Assembly: GCF_020092905.1 (NCBI RefSeq)
Contig: NZ_JAGSGB010000001.1
Location: 620,001-684,000, forward strand
DNA: 64,000 nt
Reading direction: 5' to 3'
Source: Pacificimonas aurantium
GTDB taxonomy: Bacteria > Pseudomonadota > Alphaproteobacteria > Sphingomonadales > Sphingomonadaceae
The notes under the pieces were generated by a model. The model was not told where the DNA came from. It searched no databases and saw nothing but the letters and a program-made list of their open reading frames with translations. The position numbers and the translations under genes are program-made. Of this stretch, positions 1 to 7,912 are shown piece after piece. How positions within the stretch are numbered: the first letter of the stretch is position 1; the number at the start of each line of letters is the position of its first letter.

Positions 1-719
1 CCCGGGACGAGCCCGACGACGGCATAGTCGCTGTCCTCTTCGCCGAGGTTCATCGTCGGCATGACGGCGATCCAGTGGGAATTGAGACCTCCGGTCATGT
101 GCGCCTTCGCGCCCGTCACATAGATGCCGCGCTCCGTCCGGCGGGTGACGTGGAGGAACATGTCGGGATCGGCCTGCTCGTGCGGACGTTTCGACCGGTC
201 TCCCTTCGGATCCGTCATGCCGGCGCCGATAATGATGTTGGCGCGCTGCGCCGCGGCGAGGAAGTCGAGGAAGCGGCGATGATAGGCCGTGCCATGCTTC
301 TGATCGATGTCGTAGGTGATCGAATGGAGCACCGAAACGGTATCCAGCCCCGCGCAGCGCTGAAAACAGGTTCCGGTGATCTGCCCCATACGCCGCTGCA
401 TGCGGTTCTTCGTAACCAGATCCTCCGAACTCGTCGGGATATGGAGGAAACGGTTCACGGGCGCATCGATGATCGGAGAATGGGCCGTCGCGAGGTCCGG
501 GTCGGAAATCGCGAGATCGTAAGTCGCCTTCAGCGCATTGATCGAGGGACGGATCATCGGATTGTCTACGGGCTCGGCAACCGTCTCACCGAACAGGTAG
601 ACGGTGACGCCGCGGTTCCTCAGGCTGTCGACATAGTCGTCGCCGGTACGGATCGACGGCATCCGGTCCAGCCGGGCCTTGGCGCTTTCCTCGCGCGGGT
701 GCTTGGTTTCTGCATTCAT
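1..719 (-). CDS. 4-hydroxybutyryl-CoA dehydratase / HpaB-family protein (3' part outside window)
   Basis: This is the N-terminal 239 residues of a flavin-dependent dehydratase or monooxygenase-family enzyme. Conserved blocks resemble 4-hydroxybutyryl-CoA dehydratase (vinylacetyl-CoA isomerase): a DNPMIRPSINALK-type block near residue 55, CFQRC at 118-122 (the CxxxC pair that ligates the 4Fe-4S cluster in that enzyme), TDPKGDR and GAKAHMTGGLNSHW. The distal His and Cys cluster ligands lie beyond the window, so the dehydratase-versus-hydroxylase choice rests on the Cys pair. The ATG start at 719 overlaps the stop of the upstream cytochrome gene as ATGA, so the two are probably translationally coupled. 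Confidence 0.78.
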   Translation of the reverse strand, partial: MNAETKHPREESAKARLDRMPSIRTGDDYVDSLRNRGVTVYLFGETVAEPVDNPMIRPSINALKATYDLAISDPDLATAHSPIIDAPVNRFLHIPTSSEDLVTKNRMQRRMGQITGTCFQRCAGLDTVSVLHSITYDIDQKHGTAYHRRFLDFLAAAQRANIIIGAGMTDPKGDRSKRPHEQADPDMFLHVTRRTERGIYVTGAKAHMTGGLNSHWIAVMPTMNLGEEDSDYAVVGLVP

Positions 720-1747
720 GGCGTCATTTCCTCAATCCAGGCCCGCATCAGGTCAACGGCCTCGTCGTGGCGCTGCGTGCGCGCAAGTTCCGGCATCATC
801 ACGCCGGGTTCGGTAGAATCCATCCGGTAGAGCAGGATCGACCCGTCGGGATCTCCCGGTTCGATACCCACCAGCCTGCCCCCGGACCCCCGGCCTGCGG
901 CCACCGGACCTTTGCCGATCCCGATGGCAGGTCCGGACGGGGTTTCCCAGCTGAGAAAAAGACCGGAATTCGAAGCCGGGCCGGCGGGGTTGTGGCAATG
1001 CGCGCAGTTCACGTCGAGATAGGCGCGCGCCCGTGCATCGGTCGGCACATGGCCATCCTGCCAATCGGGCATGTGCGGCGGATCGCCCGGCAGACCGGAC
1101 AGGAGACCCAGGGCTGCGAGATGTTCGAGGTCGTTACGTGTTCCGGTCTCTCCCGAAAGGTTGCGGGCCTTGGGTCCGATCGGGGTCAGTTCGCCGTCAA
1201 CGGCATGGCAGCCCTTGCACTGATTGACGTTCGGAACCTTCCAGCCGAGCGCCAGCTTCACGCCGCGGTCGTCCTGGCCCACGACATCGAGCCGAGCGCC
1301 GGCCTTTTTCAGCGTGGCGGTGCGATCCTCGGCATCCCAGACATAGGGATAGGCCTTCCACCCGTCCGCCTGATGGATGAGGATGCGAGTTTCGATCATG
1401 TCCATCGACCCGTCGGCACGGGTGAAGCCGAAATGCTTGACCAGAGCGCTACCCACCGGGATCCCGAGGACGCCCTCCTCTCGGTAGTCGATGGTCTTCC
1501 CGACCGGAACGTAGAGGAAGCGCGCCTTGTCGGCATAATCGGAAAAGAGCGCCGAATTCAGCTCGTAAGGCGTGACGCGCGGTGCCGGCCGGGTCATCGC
1601 CGCGTCGAGAAACAGACCGAATTCGGCGAAGTCCGACGGCGGAGCCTCCGCCATCAGAACATCGTCGGCCACGTGCGGGGCCGGGGCCGCCGACGAGAGG
1701 AAGAGGACGGCCGCCGGCGCGGCGATCCCCATGGCAAGCTTAGTCAC
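716..1747 (-). CDS. Secreted di-heme c-type cytochrome (SO2930/HNE_0200-type)
   Basis: A 343-residue exported protein with a signal peptide at about residues 1-24 and two CxxCH heme-binding motifs, CKGCH (177-181) and CAHCH (248-252). The first is followed by a VDGELTPIGPKARN block. As I recall it, this family (TIGR03806-like) occurs as a fixed pair with a secreted beta-helix protein, and that partner is the adjacent upstream gene. I chose the GTG at 1747, which overlaps the upstream TAA and gives a Lys in the signal peptide; ATG at 1732 is the alternative. The electron donor and acceptor are unknown. Function beyond periplasmic electron transfer is inference. Confidence 0.8.
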   Translation of the reverse strand: MTKLAMGIAAPAAVLFLSSAAPAPHVADDVLMAEAPPSDFAEFGLFLDAAMTRPAPRVTPYELNSALFSDYADKARFLYVPVGKTIDYREEGVLGIPVGSALVKHFGFTRADGSMDMIETRILIHQADGWKAYPYVWDAEDRTATLKKAGARLDVVGQDDRGVKLALGWKVPNVNQCKGCHAVDGELTPIGPKARNLSGETGTRNDLEHLAALGLLSGLPGDPPHMPDWQDGHVPTDARARAYLDVNCAHCHNPAGPASNSGLFLSWETPSGPAIGIGKGPVAAGRGSGGRLVGIEPGDPDGSILLYRMDSTEPGVMMPELARTQRHDEAVDLMRAWIEEMTP

Positions 1748-2984
1748 TGGCGGGCGCAAGTGCTTTCTCGTCCGAAAGGCCGGGCTGGTTCGCCGGCAGG
1801 ACGACAGGGGCGGGCTCTTCGATTTCGGCGTGCGCGTCCGTGACCATGGAGGGCATGCCGCCCAGCCGGTCGTCGCCTGCCGTCGCGACATTCAGCGTCA
1901 CGGCGGGGGCATCGAAGTGCATGCGTACGGGGACCTCAAGCGTCTCCCCGCCCCTGCGATAGGCGGCGGCACCGTCCCAGAGGATCGGCGGGATCGCGCC
2001 GCCGAGCGCGGCTGCGAGTTCCGCACCGCCGGGAAAGGCGGGCGCCCCGCCACCTTCGCCATAGACATTGTCGCGCACCACCACCTCGCGCGGGAGCGGG
2101 TTATAGTCTGTGTCCTCATAAGGCCGGGCATAGGCCACGATCATGATCTGGCCGCTGTCATTGCCGTCGAGCACATTGTCGAAAATGTGCACGTTGCGAT
2201 TGGCCATCACCATGATGCCCAGCCCCCGCGGCACCTCGGCAACGATATTCCCCTCCGGCGCGAAATTATCGGTGTCGTTGTTCACGACGACGTTGCGAAA
2301 CAGGCGCGTCGAGTGGCCGTCGCCCTTCGGCAGGTTCGGCAAGTCGAAAACCAGGATGCCGCCGGTATTGTGGAAGGCGACATTGTCGTAGACGTCCGCG
2401 CGCGTGGAATTCTCGATCTCTATACCCGCGACATTGTAGCTGACGCGGTTGTTCCGCACGACGATATTGTCCGACTGGCCGACATAGATGCCCGCGTCGG
2501 AGCAGGCGATCACTTCGCTGTTCTGGACGAGGATGTTCGTTGATTCGACCGGATAGAGGCCATAGGCACCGTTCTGCGCGTCGGGCCCGTTCGTCCACTC
2601 GACGCGGACATTGTCGGCCGTGAAGCGGTCGACGCCCTTCGTCTTAATGCCGTCTCCGCGCGTGTCTTCGACCGCGAAGTCGGCAACCAGCACGCCGTCG
2701 GAGGTAATGAGCAGGCCCTCGCCCGCACCGGTCTGCCCCTTGAAGCTGAGAATGGTCGCAGCCGGACCATCGCCGCGCACCGTCACATCGTCGACGTCGA
2801 GCGACAGCCCGTCGGTCAGCGCATAAGTCCCCGCCGCGATATGCACGACATCCCCCGGCTCCGCCTCGATCAGCGCGGTTTGCAGTGCGTCGTAGGGATC
2901 GTCCCCCGGGGTCACCTGAAGCGTCTTGGCCGCCAGGGGCGAGGCCGACAGCAGCAGGGCTGCGGCAAACAGTGTTCTTGTCAT
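1740..2984 (-). CDS. Secreted parallel beta-helix repeat protein
   Basis: A 414-residue protein with a signal peptide (MTRTLFAAALLLSASPLAA) and an N-terminal pectate-lyase-like entry block (GDDPYDALQTAL..AEPGDVVHIAAGTY). Repeated beta-helix rungs of the type NILVQNSEV..DAGIYVG and NIVVRNNRV..AGIEIENS fill residues 60-300. No lyase catalytic residues are obvious. Together with the next gene it makes the two-gene secreted pair known from other Proteobacteria (TIGR03805-like with TIGR03806-like), of unknown function. The start is preceded by a GGGAGGA ribosome site, and a TATTAT-like -10 lies upstream. It is probably the first gene of a three-gene minus-strand operon. Confidence 0.82.
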   Translation of the reverse strand: MTRTLFAAALLLSASPLAAKTLQVTPGDDPYDALQTALIEAEPGDVVHIAAGTYALTDGLSLDVDDVTVRGDGPAATILSFKGQTGAGEGLLITSDGVLVADFAVEDTRGDGIKTKGVDRFTADNVRVEWTNGPDAQNGAYGLYPVESTNILVQNSEVIACSDAGIYVGQSDNIVVRNNRVSYNVAGIEIENSTRADVYDNVAFHNTGGILVFDLPNLPKGDGHSTRLFRNVVVNNDTDNFAPEGNIVAEVPRGLGIMVMANRNVHIFDNVLDGNDSGQIMIVAYARPYEDTDYNPLPREVVVRDNVYGEGGGAPAFPGGAELAAALGGAIPPILWDGAAAYRRGGETLEVPVRMHFDAPAVTLNVATAGDDRLGGMPSMVTDAHAEIEEPAPVVLPANQPGLSDEKALAPASD

Positions 2985-3026
2985 CTTATCCTCCCACTTT
3001 CGGTATAATATGCCACGCGCCGCCGC

Positions 3027-3055
3027 CTTGTCACAGAGAGACTCTGCGCCTATGT
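3027..3055 (+). promoter_or_regulatory. Putative promoter of the LemA/TPM operon
   Basis: CTTGTC at 3027-3032 and CTATGT at 3050-3055 are separated by 17 bases. They resemble the alphaproteobacterial housekeeping pattern (CTTGAC, about 17 bases, CTATAT). The site lies 35-60 bases before the LemA start, in the divergent region shared with the beta-helix operon. Confidence 0.45.
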
Positions 3056-3089
3056 GTATTATTAGGGTAACACTCTAACCGGGGGTTTC

Positions 3090-3668
3090 ATGCGCAAGGT
3101 TCTTCTTCCACTCTTGGCGGCGCTCAGCCTGTCTGCCTGCGGCGTCAACAGCATTCCGACTGCCGAAGAGGAGGCGATCGCGGCGTGGGCGGATGTGGAG
3201 AACCAGTATCAGCGACGCGCCGATCTCGTGCCGAACCTTGTCAACACCGTGCGCGGCTTTGCCGATCAGGAACGCGAAGTGCTGACCGAGGTCACCGAAG
3301 CACGCGCCTCTGCCTCACAGGTGAATCTCGATGCCGGCGATCTTAGCGATCCCCAGGCCATGCAGCGTTTTCAGGCCGCCCAGGGCGAGCTGTCGGGCGC
3401 GCTCTCCCGCCTTCTCGTAACGGTGGAGCGCTATCCCGAGCTTCGCAGCCAGCAGAACTTCCTCGAGCTTCAATCGCAGCTGGAAGGCACGGAAAACCGC
3501 ATCGCCGTGGCGCGGCGCGACTATAACGATGCCGTGCGGGCCTATAACACCGAGATCCGTACATTCCCGAGCCTCATTGCCGCGCGCATCATCTATGGCT
3601 CCGAGCGGATGGAGCCCTATGAGGCCACGACGGAGGGTGCCGAGGAAGCACCGACGGTAGAATTCTGA
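3090..3668 (+). CDS. LemA family lipoprotein
   Basis: A 192-residue LemA-family protein. Residues 1-17 form a lipoprotein signal with lipobox L-S-A-C (Cys17). The family signature follows: AWADVENQYQRRADLVPNLVNTV (33-55), a long helical region, and the closing block AVRAYNTEIRTFPSLIAARI. LemA proteins are membrane-anchored helical bundles of unsettled function. Genes for TPM-domain proteins often accompany them, as here, where two such genes follow directly. A good promoter lies upstream. Confidence 0.9.
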   Translation: MRKVLLPLLAALSLSACGVNSIPTAEEEAIAAWADVENQYQRRADLVPNLVNTVRGFADQEREVLTEVTEARASASQVNLDAGDLSDPQAMQRFQAAQGELSGALSRLLVTVERYPELRSQQNFLELQSQLEGTENRIAVARRDYNDAVRAYNTEIRTFPSLIAARIIYGSERMEPYEATTEGAEEAPTVEF

Positions 3669-4459
3669 TCCGTCTTTCGCGCCTTTTCTTTCTCGTTTTC
3701 GTCTCAGCTGCACTTAGCGCCGGGGCGGCGGCGCAGGACTTTCCGCGCGTCGAGGACGACCATGTCACCGACGCCGCCAACGTCCTGCCGCCGCAGGCCG
3801 AGCGAGCCCTCGAGCAGCGGCTCGCCCGGTTCGAAGCCGAGTCCGGCCGGCAGTTCGTGATCGCCACCATTCCCGACCTCCAGGGGTACGACATCGCCGA
3901 CTATGGCTACCGGCTCGGCCGCGAGTGGGAAGTGGGTTCCGAGGAGGAAGACGACGGCATCCTGCTGCTTGTTGCCCCAAATGAGCGCAAAGTGCGGATC
4001 GAGGTGGGCTACGGCCTCGAAGGGGTGATGACCGATGCGCTCTCCTCGAGGATCATCAGGTCCGAGATCCTGCCACGCTTTCGCGACGGCAATCTGCCTG
4101 CCGGAATTGCCGCGGGGGCCGGCGCCGTTCTGGAACAGCTCGCCCTGCCCCCGGAGGAGGCCGCCGCCCGGCTCGCCGAGGCGGAGGAAGCTTCCGGAGG
4201 GCGCCAGCTTCCGTTCGGCCTGATCTGGATACTCTTCATCGTCATGTTCACCGTTCTGCCGCTGCTCGCGCGCGCAGGCGACCGGGCCGGTCCCGGCCGG
4301 GGACGCAGGCGCAGGCGCGGGCCGGTCATCCTGTTCGGGCCCGGTATGGGCGGTTTCGGCGGCGGCCGGGGCGGCGGCTTCGGTGGCAGCGGCGGTTTTG
4401 GGGGCTTCTCTGGCGGCGGCGGCAGCTTCGGCGGCGGCGGTGCGAGCGGAGGCTGGTAG
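3665..4459 (+). CDS. TPM-domain membrane protein with Gly-rich tail, CTG start
   Basis: A 264-residue protein with a signal peptide (IRLSRLFFLVFVSAALSAGAAA), a TPM phosphatase-like domain from FPRVEDDHVTDAANVL to about residue 160, one membrane helix (LIWILFIVMFTVLPLLA) and a Gly/Phe-rich C-terminal tail (GGFGG repeats) typical of YgcG-type proteins. The start is unusual. No ATG, GTG or TTG exists in frame between the upstream in-frame stop at 3620 and GTG 3857, which lies inside the domain. CTG at 3665 overlaps the LemA stop (CTGA) and gives an intact signal peptide. ATT at 3662 is the only other reasonable option. Confidence 0.85.
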   Translation: MIRLSRLFFLVFVSAALSAGAAAQDFPRVEDDHVTDAANVLPPQAERALEQRLARFEAESGRQFVIATIPDLQGYDIADYGYRLGREWEVGSEEEDDGILLLVAPNERKVRIEVGYGLEGVMTDALSSRIIRSEILPRFRDGNLPAGIAAGAGAVLEQLALPPEEAAARLAEAEEASGGRQLPFGLIWILFIVMFTVLPLLARAGDRAGPGRGRRRRRGPVILFGPGMGGFGGGRGGGFGGSGGFGGFSGGGGSFGGGGASGGW

Positions 4460-5124
4460 TGGCGCTCGACCCCGGAGATCACGCGCAAGTCAGCGCCGCG
4501 ATCGCGGACGCCGAGCGGACCACCTCGGGCGAGATTTTCTGCGTCTTCACCGAAGCCGCGGACGACCTGAAGATCATTCCGCTGGCGGCAGCCTCGCTCG
4601 CCGCCCTCTGCCTGCCGCCGCTGCTCCTGATCCTGGGAATCGTGGACCCCGCATGGTTCGCGGGCTGGCGCGATACGTCGAGCCTGTCGCCGGCCTTTGT
4701 TGCGAGCGTCTATGCGGCGCTCTCGGCAGGCTTCTTTCTGGCGGCGCTGGCGCTCACCTGGCCGATGCGCGTCCGCTTTGCCCTCGCCCCCAAGTCGCTA
4801 CGCCACGGTCATGCGGAACGCGTCGCAACCGAGAGCTTCCTGGCGCACGGCATTCATAATACGCGTGACCGTACGGGGGTCCTAATCTTCCTGTCCCGGC
4901 GCGATCACTTTGCTGAAATCATCGCCGACGAGGGAATCTACGAACGCGTCGAGCCGGAAGTCTGGGCCGACGCTCTGGAGGGCATGCTGGAACGGGCAAA
5001 GGCGAATGACTTTGCCGGGGCCTTCACCTTTGCCGTCGGCGAATGCAGCAAGGTGCTGTCGCGGCATTTCCCCCCGCGCGGCGACAATCCGAACGAGTTG
5101 CCCGATCACCTGATCGAGCTGTAA
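4459..5124 (+). CDS. TPM-domain integral membrane protein
   Basis: A 221-residue protein without a signal peptide. An N-terminal segment HAQVSAAIADAERTTSGEIFCVF starts the TPM domain, which is interrupted by two or three membrane helices (about 45-66 and 83-105). It resumes at ESFLAHGIHNTRDRTGVLIFLSRRDHFAEIIADEGIY. This split topology is typical of the second TPM protein in LemA-TPM-TPM loci. The GTG start overlaps the upstream stop (TAGTG). The two TPM proteins probably act together at the envelope, but no catalytic activity can be assigned from sequence. Confidence 0.83.
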   Translation: MALDPGDHAQVSAAIADAERTTSGEIFCVFTEAADDLKIIPLAAASLAALCLPPLLLILGIVDPAWFAGWRDTSSLSPAFVASVYAALSAGFFLAALALTWPMRVRFALAPKSLRHGHAERVATESFLAHGIHNTRDRTGVLIFLSRRDHFAEIIADEGIYERVEPEVWADALEGMLERAKANDFAGAFTFAVGECSKVLSRHFPPRGDNPNELPDHLIEL

Positions 5125-5159
5125 ACTCGTCCGCTCGCAGGAGTTGGAGGAGGACGCGG

Positions 5160-5609
5160 GTGCTGGACGAGTTCAAGAAATTCATTTCGCGCGGCAACGT
5201 CATGGACCTTGCCGTGGGCGTCATCATCGGCGGTGCCTTCGCGCTCATCACGAAGTCGCTGACGGACGATATCATCATGCCGCTGGTCAGCTGGCTCTTC
5301 GGAGGCTTCGACTTTTCCGGTTACTTCGTGCGGCTGGGCCCCGTGCCGGAGGGATATGCGGGCTCGCTCACCAATTATGCCGAACTGAAGGAGGCGGGCG
5401 TGCTTCTGTGGGGTTACGGACAGTTCGCGACGGTCGTGGTCAATTTCGTCATCCTGGCCTTCATTATCTTCCTGCTCGTGCGCACCGTGAACCGCATCAA
5501 CATGAAAGATCCGGAGACGGAGGCGAAGACGCCCACTGCGCCGCCCGAAAACATCATTCTCCTCAAGCAGATTCGCGACGAGCTGAAGAAGGCAAATGGG
5601 GAGGTCTAG
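5160..5609 (+). CDS. mscL: Large-conductance mechanosensitive channel MscL
   Basis: A 149-residue MscL. The N-terminal amphipathic helix and first membrane helix (LDEFKKFISRGNVMDLAVGVIIGGAF) are followed by the second helix (FATVVVNFVILAFIIFLLV) and the cytoplasmic bundle (PPENIILLKQIRDELKK). The pentameric channel releases solutes during hypo-osmotic shock. The GTG start at 5160 has a GGAGG site about 8 bases upstream. It follows the TPM gene after 35 bases and is probably co-transcribed. It ends about 30 bases from the convergent parB stop. Confidence 0.95.
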   Translation: MLDEFKKFISRGNVMDLAVGVIIGGAFALITKSLTDDIIMPLVSWLFGGFDFSGYFVRLGPVPEGYAGSLTNYAELKEAGVLLWGYGQFATVVVNFVILAFIIFLLVRTVNRINMKDPETEAKTPTAPPENIILLKQIRDELKKANGEV

Positions 5610-5639
5610 GACGGTATGCCCGAATATACCGGGGCCGGA

Positions 5640-6521
5640 CTAGCGCGCCGTGAGCCGCGCCACCGCAGCGTCCAGCTCCGCCGCTGTCCGATAGGACAGG
5701 ACCAGCTTTCCGCCGCTCTTTCCCGGCTTCAGCGAGACGCGCAGGCCGGTACTGTCGGCAATGAGCGCTTCCAGCTCTGCCACTTCGGGCTCGGGAGCGG
5801 CGCGCGGACCTGACGCCGATGGCGCGGATGCCGATGGAGCTGTGCGCCCCTGTCCCAGGGCCTCTGCCTCGCGCGCGGTCAGCCCTTCCGCCACGATTCT
5901 GTCGGCCAGGGCCTGCGCGTCGGGCGACCCCAGCAACGCCCGGGCGTGGCCCATGCCAAGTTCGCCCTCGTCCACAAGCGCGAGGACGCGGTCGGGAAGG
6001 TCGAGAAGCCGGACGAGATTGGCAACATGGCTGCGCGACTTGCCCACCATGGAGGCAACGGTCTGCTGGGTATGGCCGAAGCTGGTCATCAGATGCTGAT
6101 AGCCTCGAGCCTCTTCGACCGGGGACAGGTCCTGCCGCTGGATATTCTCGATCAGCGCCAGCTCATAGGCCTCACCATCGTCGAGGTCGCGAACGACGAC
6201 CGGGATTTCTTCCAGCTGGGCGGCCCGGGCGGCGCGCCAACGCCGTTCGCCGGCGACGATCTCCAGCATGCCACCGTCGACCGGGCGGACAAGCACGGGC
6301 TGGAGCAGGCCCTTCGTGCGGACCGACTCGATCAGTTCGGCCTGGGCGGTTTCATCGAAGCGCCGCCTTGGCTGGCCCGGATTGGGACGAACGCGGGAGA
6401 GGGCGACGATCTGGCTTTGCAGCCCCCGGCTTTCCACCGGCGAATTCGTGGCGCCGCTGTCGATTTCTTCCAGAAGTGCGGAAAGCCCGCGGCCGAGACC
6501 GGGTCGGCGGCGCTCACTCAT
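5640..6521 (-). CDS. parB: Chromosome partitioning protein ParB
   Basis: A 293-residue ParB/Spo0J-family CTPase and DNA-binding protein. It has an N-terminal RGLSALL ParA-contact segment, the CTP-binding region with GERRWRAA and ENIQRQDLSPVEEA, a helix-turn-helix (TQQTVASMVGKSRSHVANLVRLL) and a C-terminal dimerisation domain after an Ala/Pro/Ser-rich linker. It binds the two parS sites seen at 7892 and 9757 and loads condensin-type complexes near the origin. The ATG start at 6521 overlaps the parA stop as ATGA. Confidence 0.97.
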   Translation of the reverse strand: MSERRRPGLGRGLSALLEEIDSGATNSPVESRGLQSQIVALSRVRPNPGQPRRRFDETAQAELIESVRTKGLLQPVLVRPVDGGMLEIVAGERRWRAARAAQLEEIPVVVRDLDDGEAYELALIENIQRQDLSPVEEARGYQHLMTSFGHTQQTVASMVGKSRSHVANLVRLLDLPDRVLALVDEGELGMGHARALLGSPDAQALADRIVAEGLTAREAEALGQGRTAPSASAPSASGPRAAPEPEVAELEALIADSTGLRVSLKPGKSGGKLVLSYRTAAELDAAVARLTAR

Positions 6522-7300
6522 GCCGCAATCCGCGGAGCCGGCGCGCCTGTGCGGGAGAGCACCTCCTGCGCCAGGGCAATATAGGCCTCGGATCCGGGGC
6601 AGCGATGATCGTAAATCAGCGCGGGAATGCCATGGCTGGGCGCCTCCGAGAGACGGACATTGCGGGGGATGCGGGTCCGGAAAACGGTCTGCCCGAGCAC
6701 GGCCTGTGCATCGTCCGCGACCTGTTCCGAAAGCTTGTTCCGGCGGTCGTACATGGTGAGGACGACGCCGAGGATGCCGAGGTCCGGATTGAACCCGGCG
6801 CGCACCCTTTCGACCGTTTTCAACAGCTGGCTCAGCCCTTCTAGGGCGTAAAATTCGCACTGGAGGGGGACCACGAGGGCATCGGAGGCCACAAGCGCAT
6901 TCAGGGTCAGAAGTCCGAGAGATGGCGGGCAGTCGATCAGAACGAAGTCATATCGGCGACCGGCCCCAAGCGCATCCGCCAGACGGTGCATACGGCGGTC
7001 CACGCTGACCAGTTCGACCTCCGCGCCAGACAGGTCGACGGTGGCCGGCACGATGTCGAGGCCCTCGATTTCAGTTTCCTGGGTGCAGGCCGACAGGGCG
7101 CGCTGGTCAAGGATCAGATCGTAGCTCGTCAGATTCCGGCCGGTCTGTCCGATACCGAGTCCGGTCGAGCTGTTTCCCTGCGGATCGAGGTCGATCAATA
7201 GGACGCTTCGCCCCGTGGCGGCCAGCCCTGTTGCCAAGTTGATAGCCGTCGTGGTCTTCCCCACGCCGCCCTTCTGATTTGCGATAGCCAGGATCGTCAC
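6518..7300 (-). CDS. parA: Chromosome partitioning ATPase ParA
   Basis: A 260-residue ParA/Soj Walker-type ATPase. The deviant Walker A motif KGGVGKTT is at residues 10-17, Walker A' is LIDLDPQGN, and Walker B is DFVLIDCPPSLGLLT. The C-terminal ARLSEAPSHG-type motif reads VRLSEAPSHGIPAL. ParA gradients move ParB-parS complexes during segregation. It sits in the usual rsmG-parA-parB order with only 15 bases to rsmG and a 4-base overlap with parB. Confidence 0.97.
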   Translation of the reverse strand: MTILAIANQKGGVGKTTTAINLATGLAATGRSVLLIDLDPQGNSSTGLGIGQTGRNLTSYDLILDQRALSACTQETEIEGLDIVPATVDLSGAEVELVSVDRRMHRLADALGAGRRYDFVLIDCPPSLGLLTLNALVASDALVVPLQCEFYALEGLSQLLKTVERVRAGFNPDLGILGVVLTMYDRRNKLSEQVADDAQAVLGQTVFRTRIPRNVRLSEAPSHGIPALIYDHRCPGSEAYIALAQEVLSRTGAPAPRIAA

Positions 7301-7315
7301 GCGCCGTTTCCCTCC

Positions 7316-7912
7316 CTAAGACCGCTTCCGCCTTACCCCGCGGACCAGCAGGATCCGCGCATCCGGGTCCGTTCTGCTCGGCTGCGCCGCCAGGTCGAAA
7401 TCGAAGCCCTCCCGGGCGGTTTCGATTTCCTCCTCCGCACTGCGTCCTTTTGGCAGGATCCAGAGCGTATCTTTTGCCTGAAAGCGGAGTCCCCAGTCAA
7501 ACAGCTTCGTGAGCGCTGCGCACGCCCGGGCCGAGATGATATCGGCCTTCGGACCCCGGAGTGACTCGATCCGCTCGGCGTGAACCGTCACCCGGTCCTT
7601 GATGGCGAGGGCTTCAGCGACGGTCTCGAGAAACCGGCATTTTTTTTGCCGGGACTCGATCAGATGCACCTTGGTGCCAGGGAGACAGTAAGCCGCGACA
7701 AGGCCCGGGAAGCCCGCGCCCGACCCCATGTCGACCCAGCGCCTGGGGTTCGCAGCGGGAAGGTAGTCGAGAAGCTGCAGGCTGTCTTCGATGTGCCGAT
7801 CCCAGGCCTCGTCCAGCGTGGACGGGGCTACCAGGTTCATCCGGCCCTGCCACTCCCGCAACAAGTCGATATAATGCGCTAGTCCCGCCCGTGTTTCACG
7901 TGAAACATTCAC
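7316..7912 (-). CDS. rsmG: 16S rRNA (guanine527-N7)-methyltransferase RsmG
   Basis: A 198-residue RsmG (GidB). It uses S-adenosylmethionine to methylate G527 of 16S rRNA. The SAM-binding motif VDMGSGAGFPG is at residues 60-70, with the preceding RHIEDSLQLL block and HLIESRQKKCRFL after it. The start is GTG at 7912, overlapping the mnmG stop (GTGA). Codons 2-7 encode a perfect parS site, so the protein begins with residues dictated partly by the ParB target. Confidence 0.96.
   Translation of the reverse strand: MNVSRETRAGLAHYIDLLREWQGRMNLVAPSTLDEAWDRHIEDSLQLLDYLPAANPRRWVDMGSGAGFPGLVAAYCLPGTKVHLIESRQKKCRFLETVAEALAIKDRVTVHAERIESLRGPKADIISARACAALTKLFDWGLRFQAKDTLWILPKGRSAEEEIETAREGFDFDLAAQPSRTDPDARILLVRGVRRKRS
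7892..7907. promoter_or_regulatory. parS site 1
   Basis: A perfect 16-bp palindrome TGTTTCACGTGAAACA, the consensus ParB-binding parS site, inside the 5' coding end of rsmG. The parA/parB genes lie next door and the probable oriC is about 10 kb away. Confidence 0.96.

Noticed and set aside
75-830. A plus-strand open frame at the left edge
   Set aside because: Antisense to the 4-hydroxybutyryl-CoA dehydratase-like gene, which has the conserved CFQRC and TDPKGDR blocks.
7892-7907. Hairpin-like palindrome read as a terminator of mnmG
   Set aside because: It is an exact parS sequence inside rsmG codons and has no T tract.
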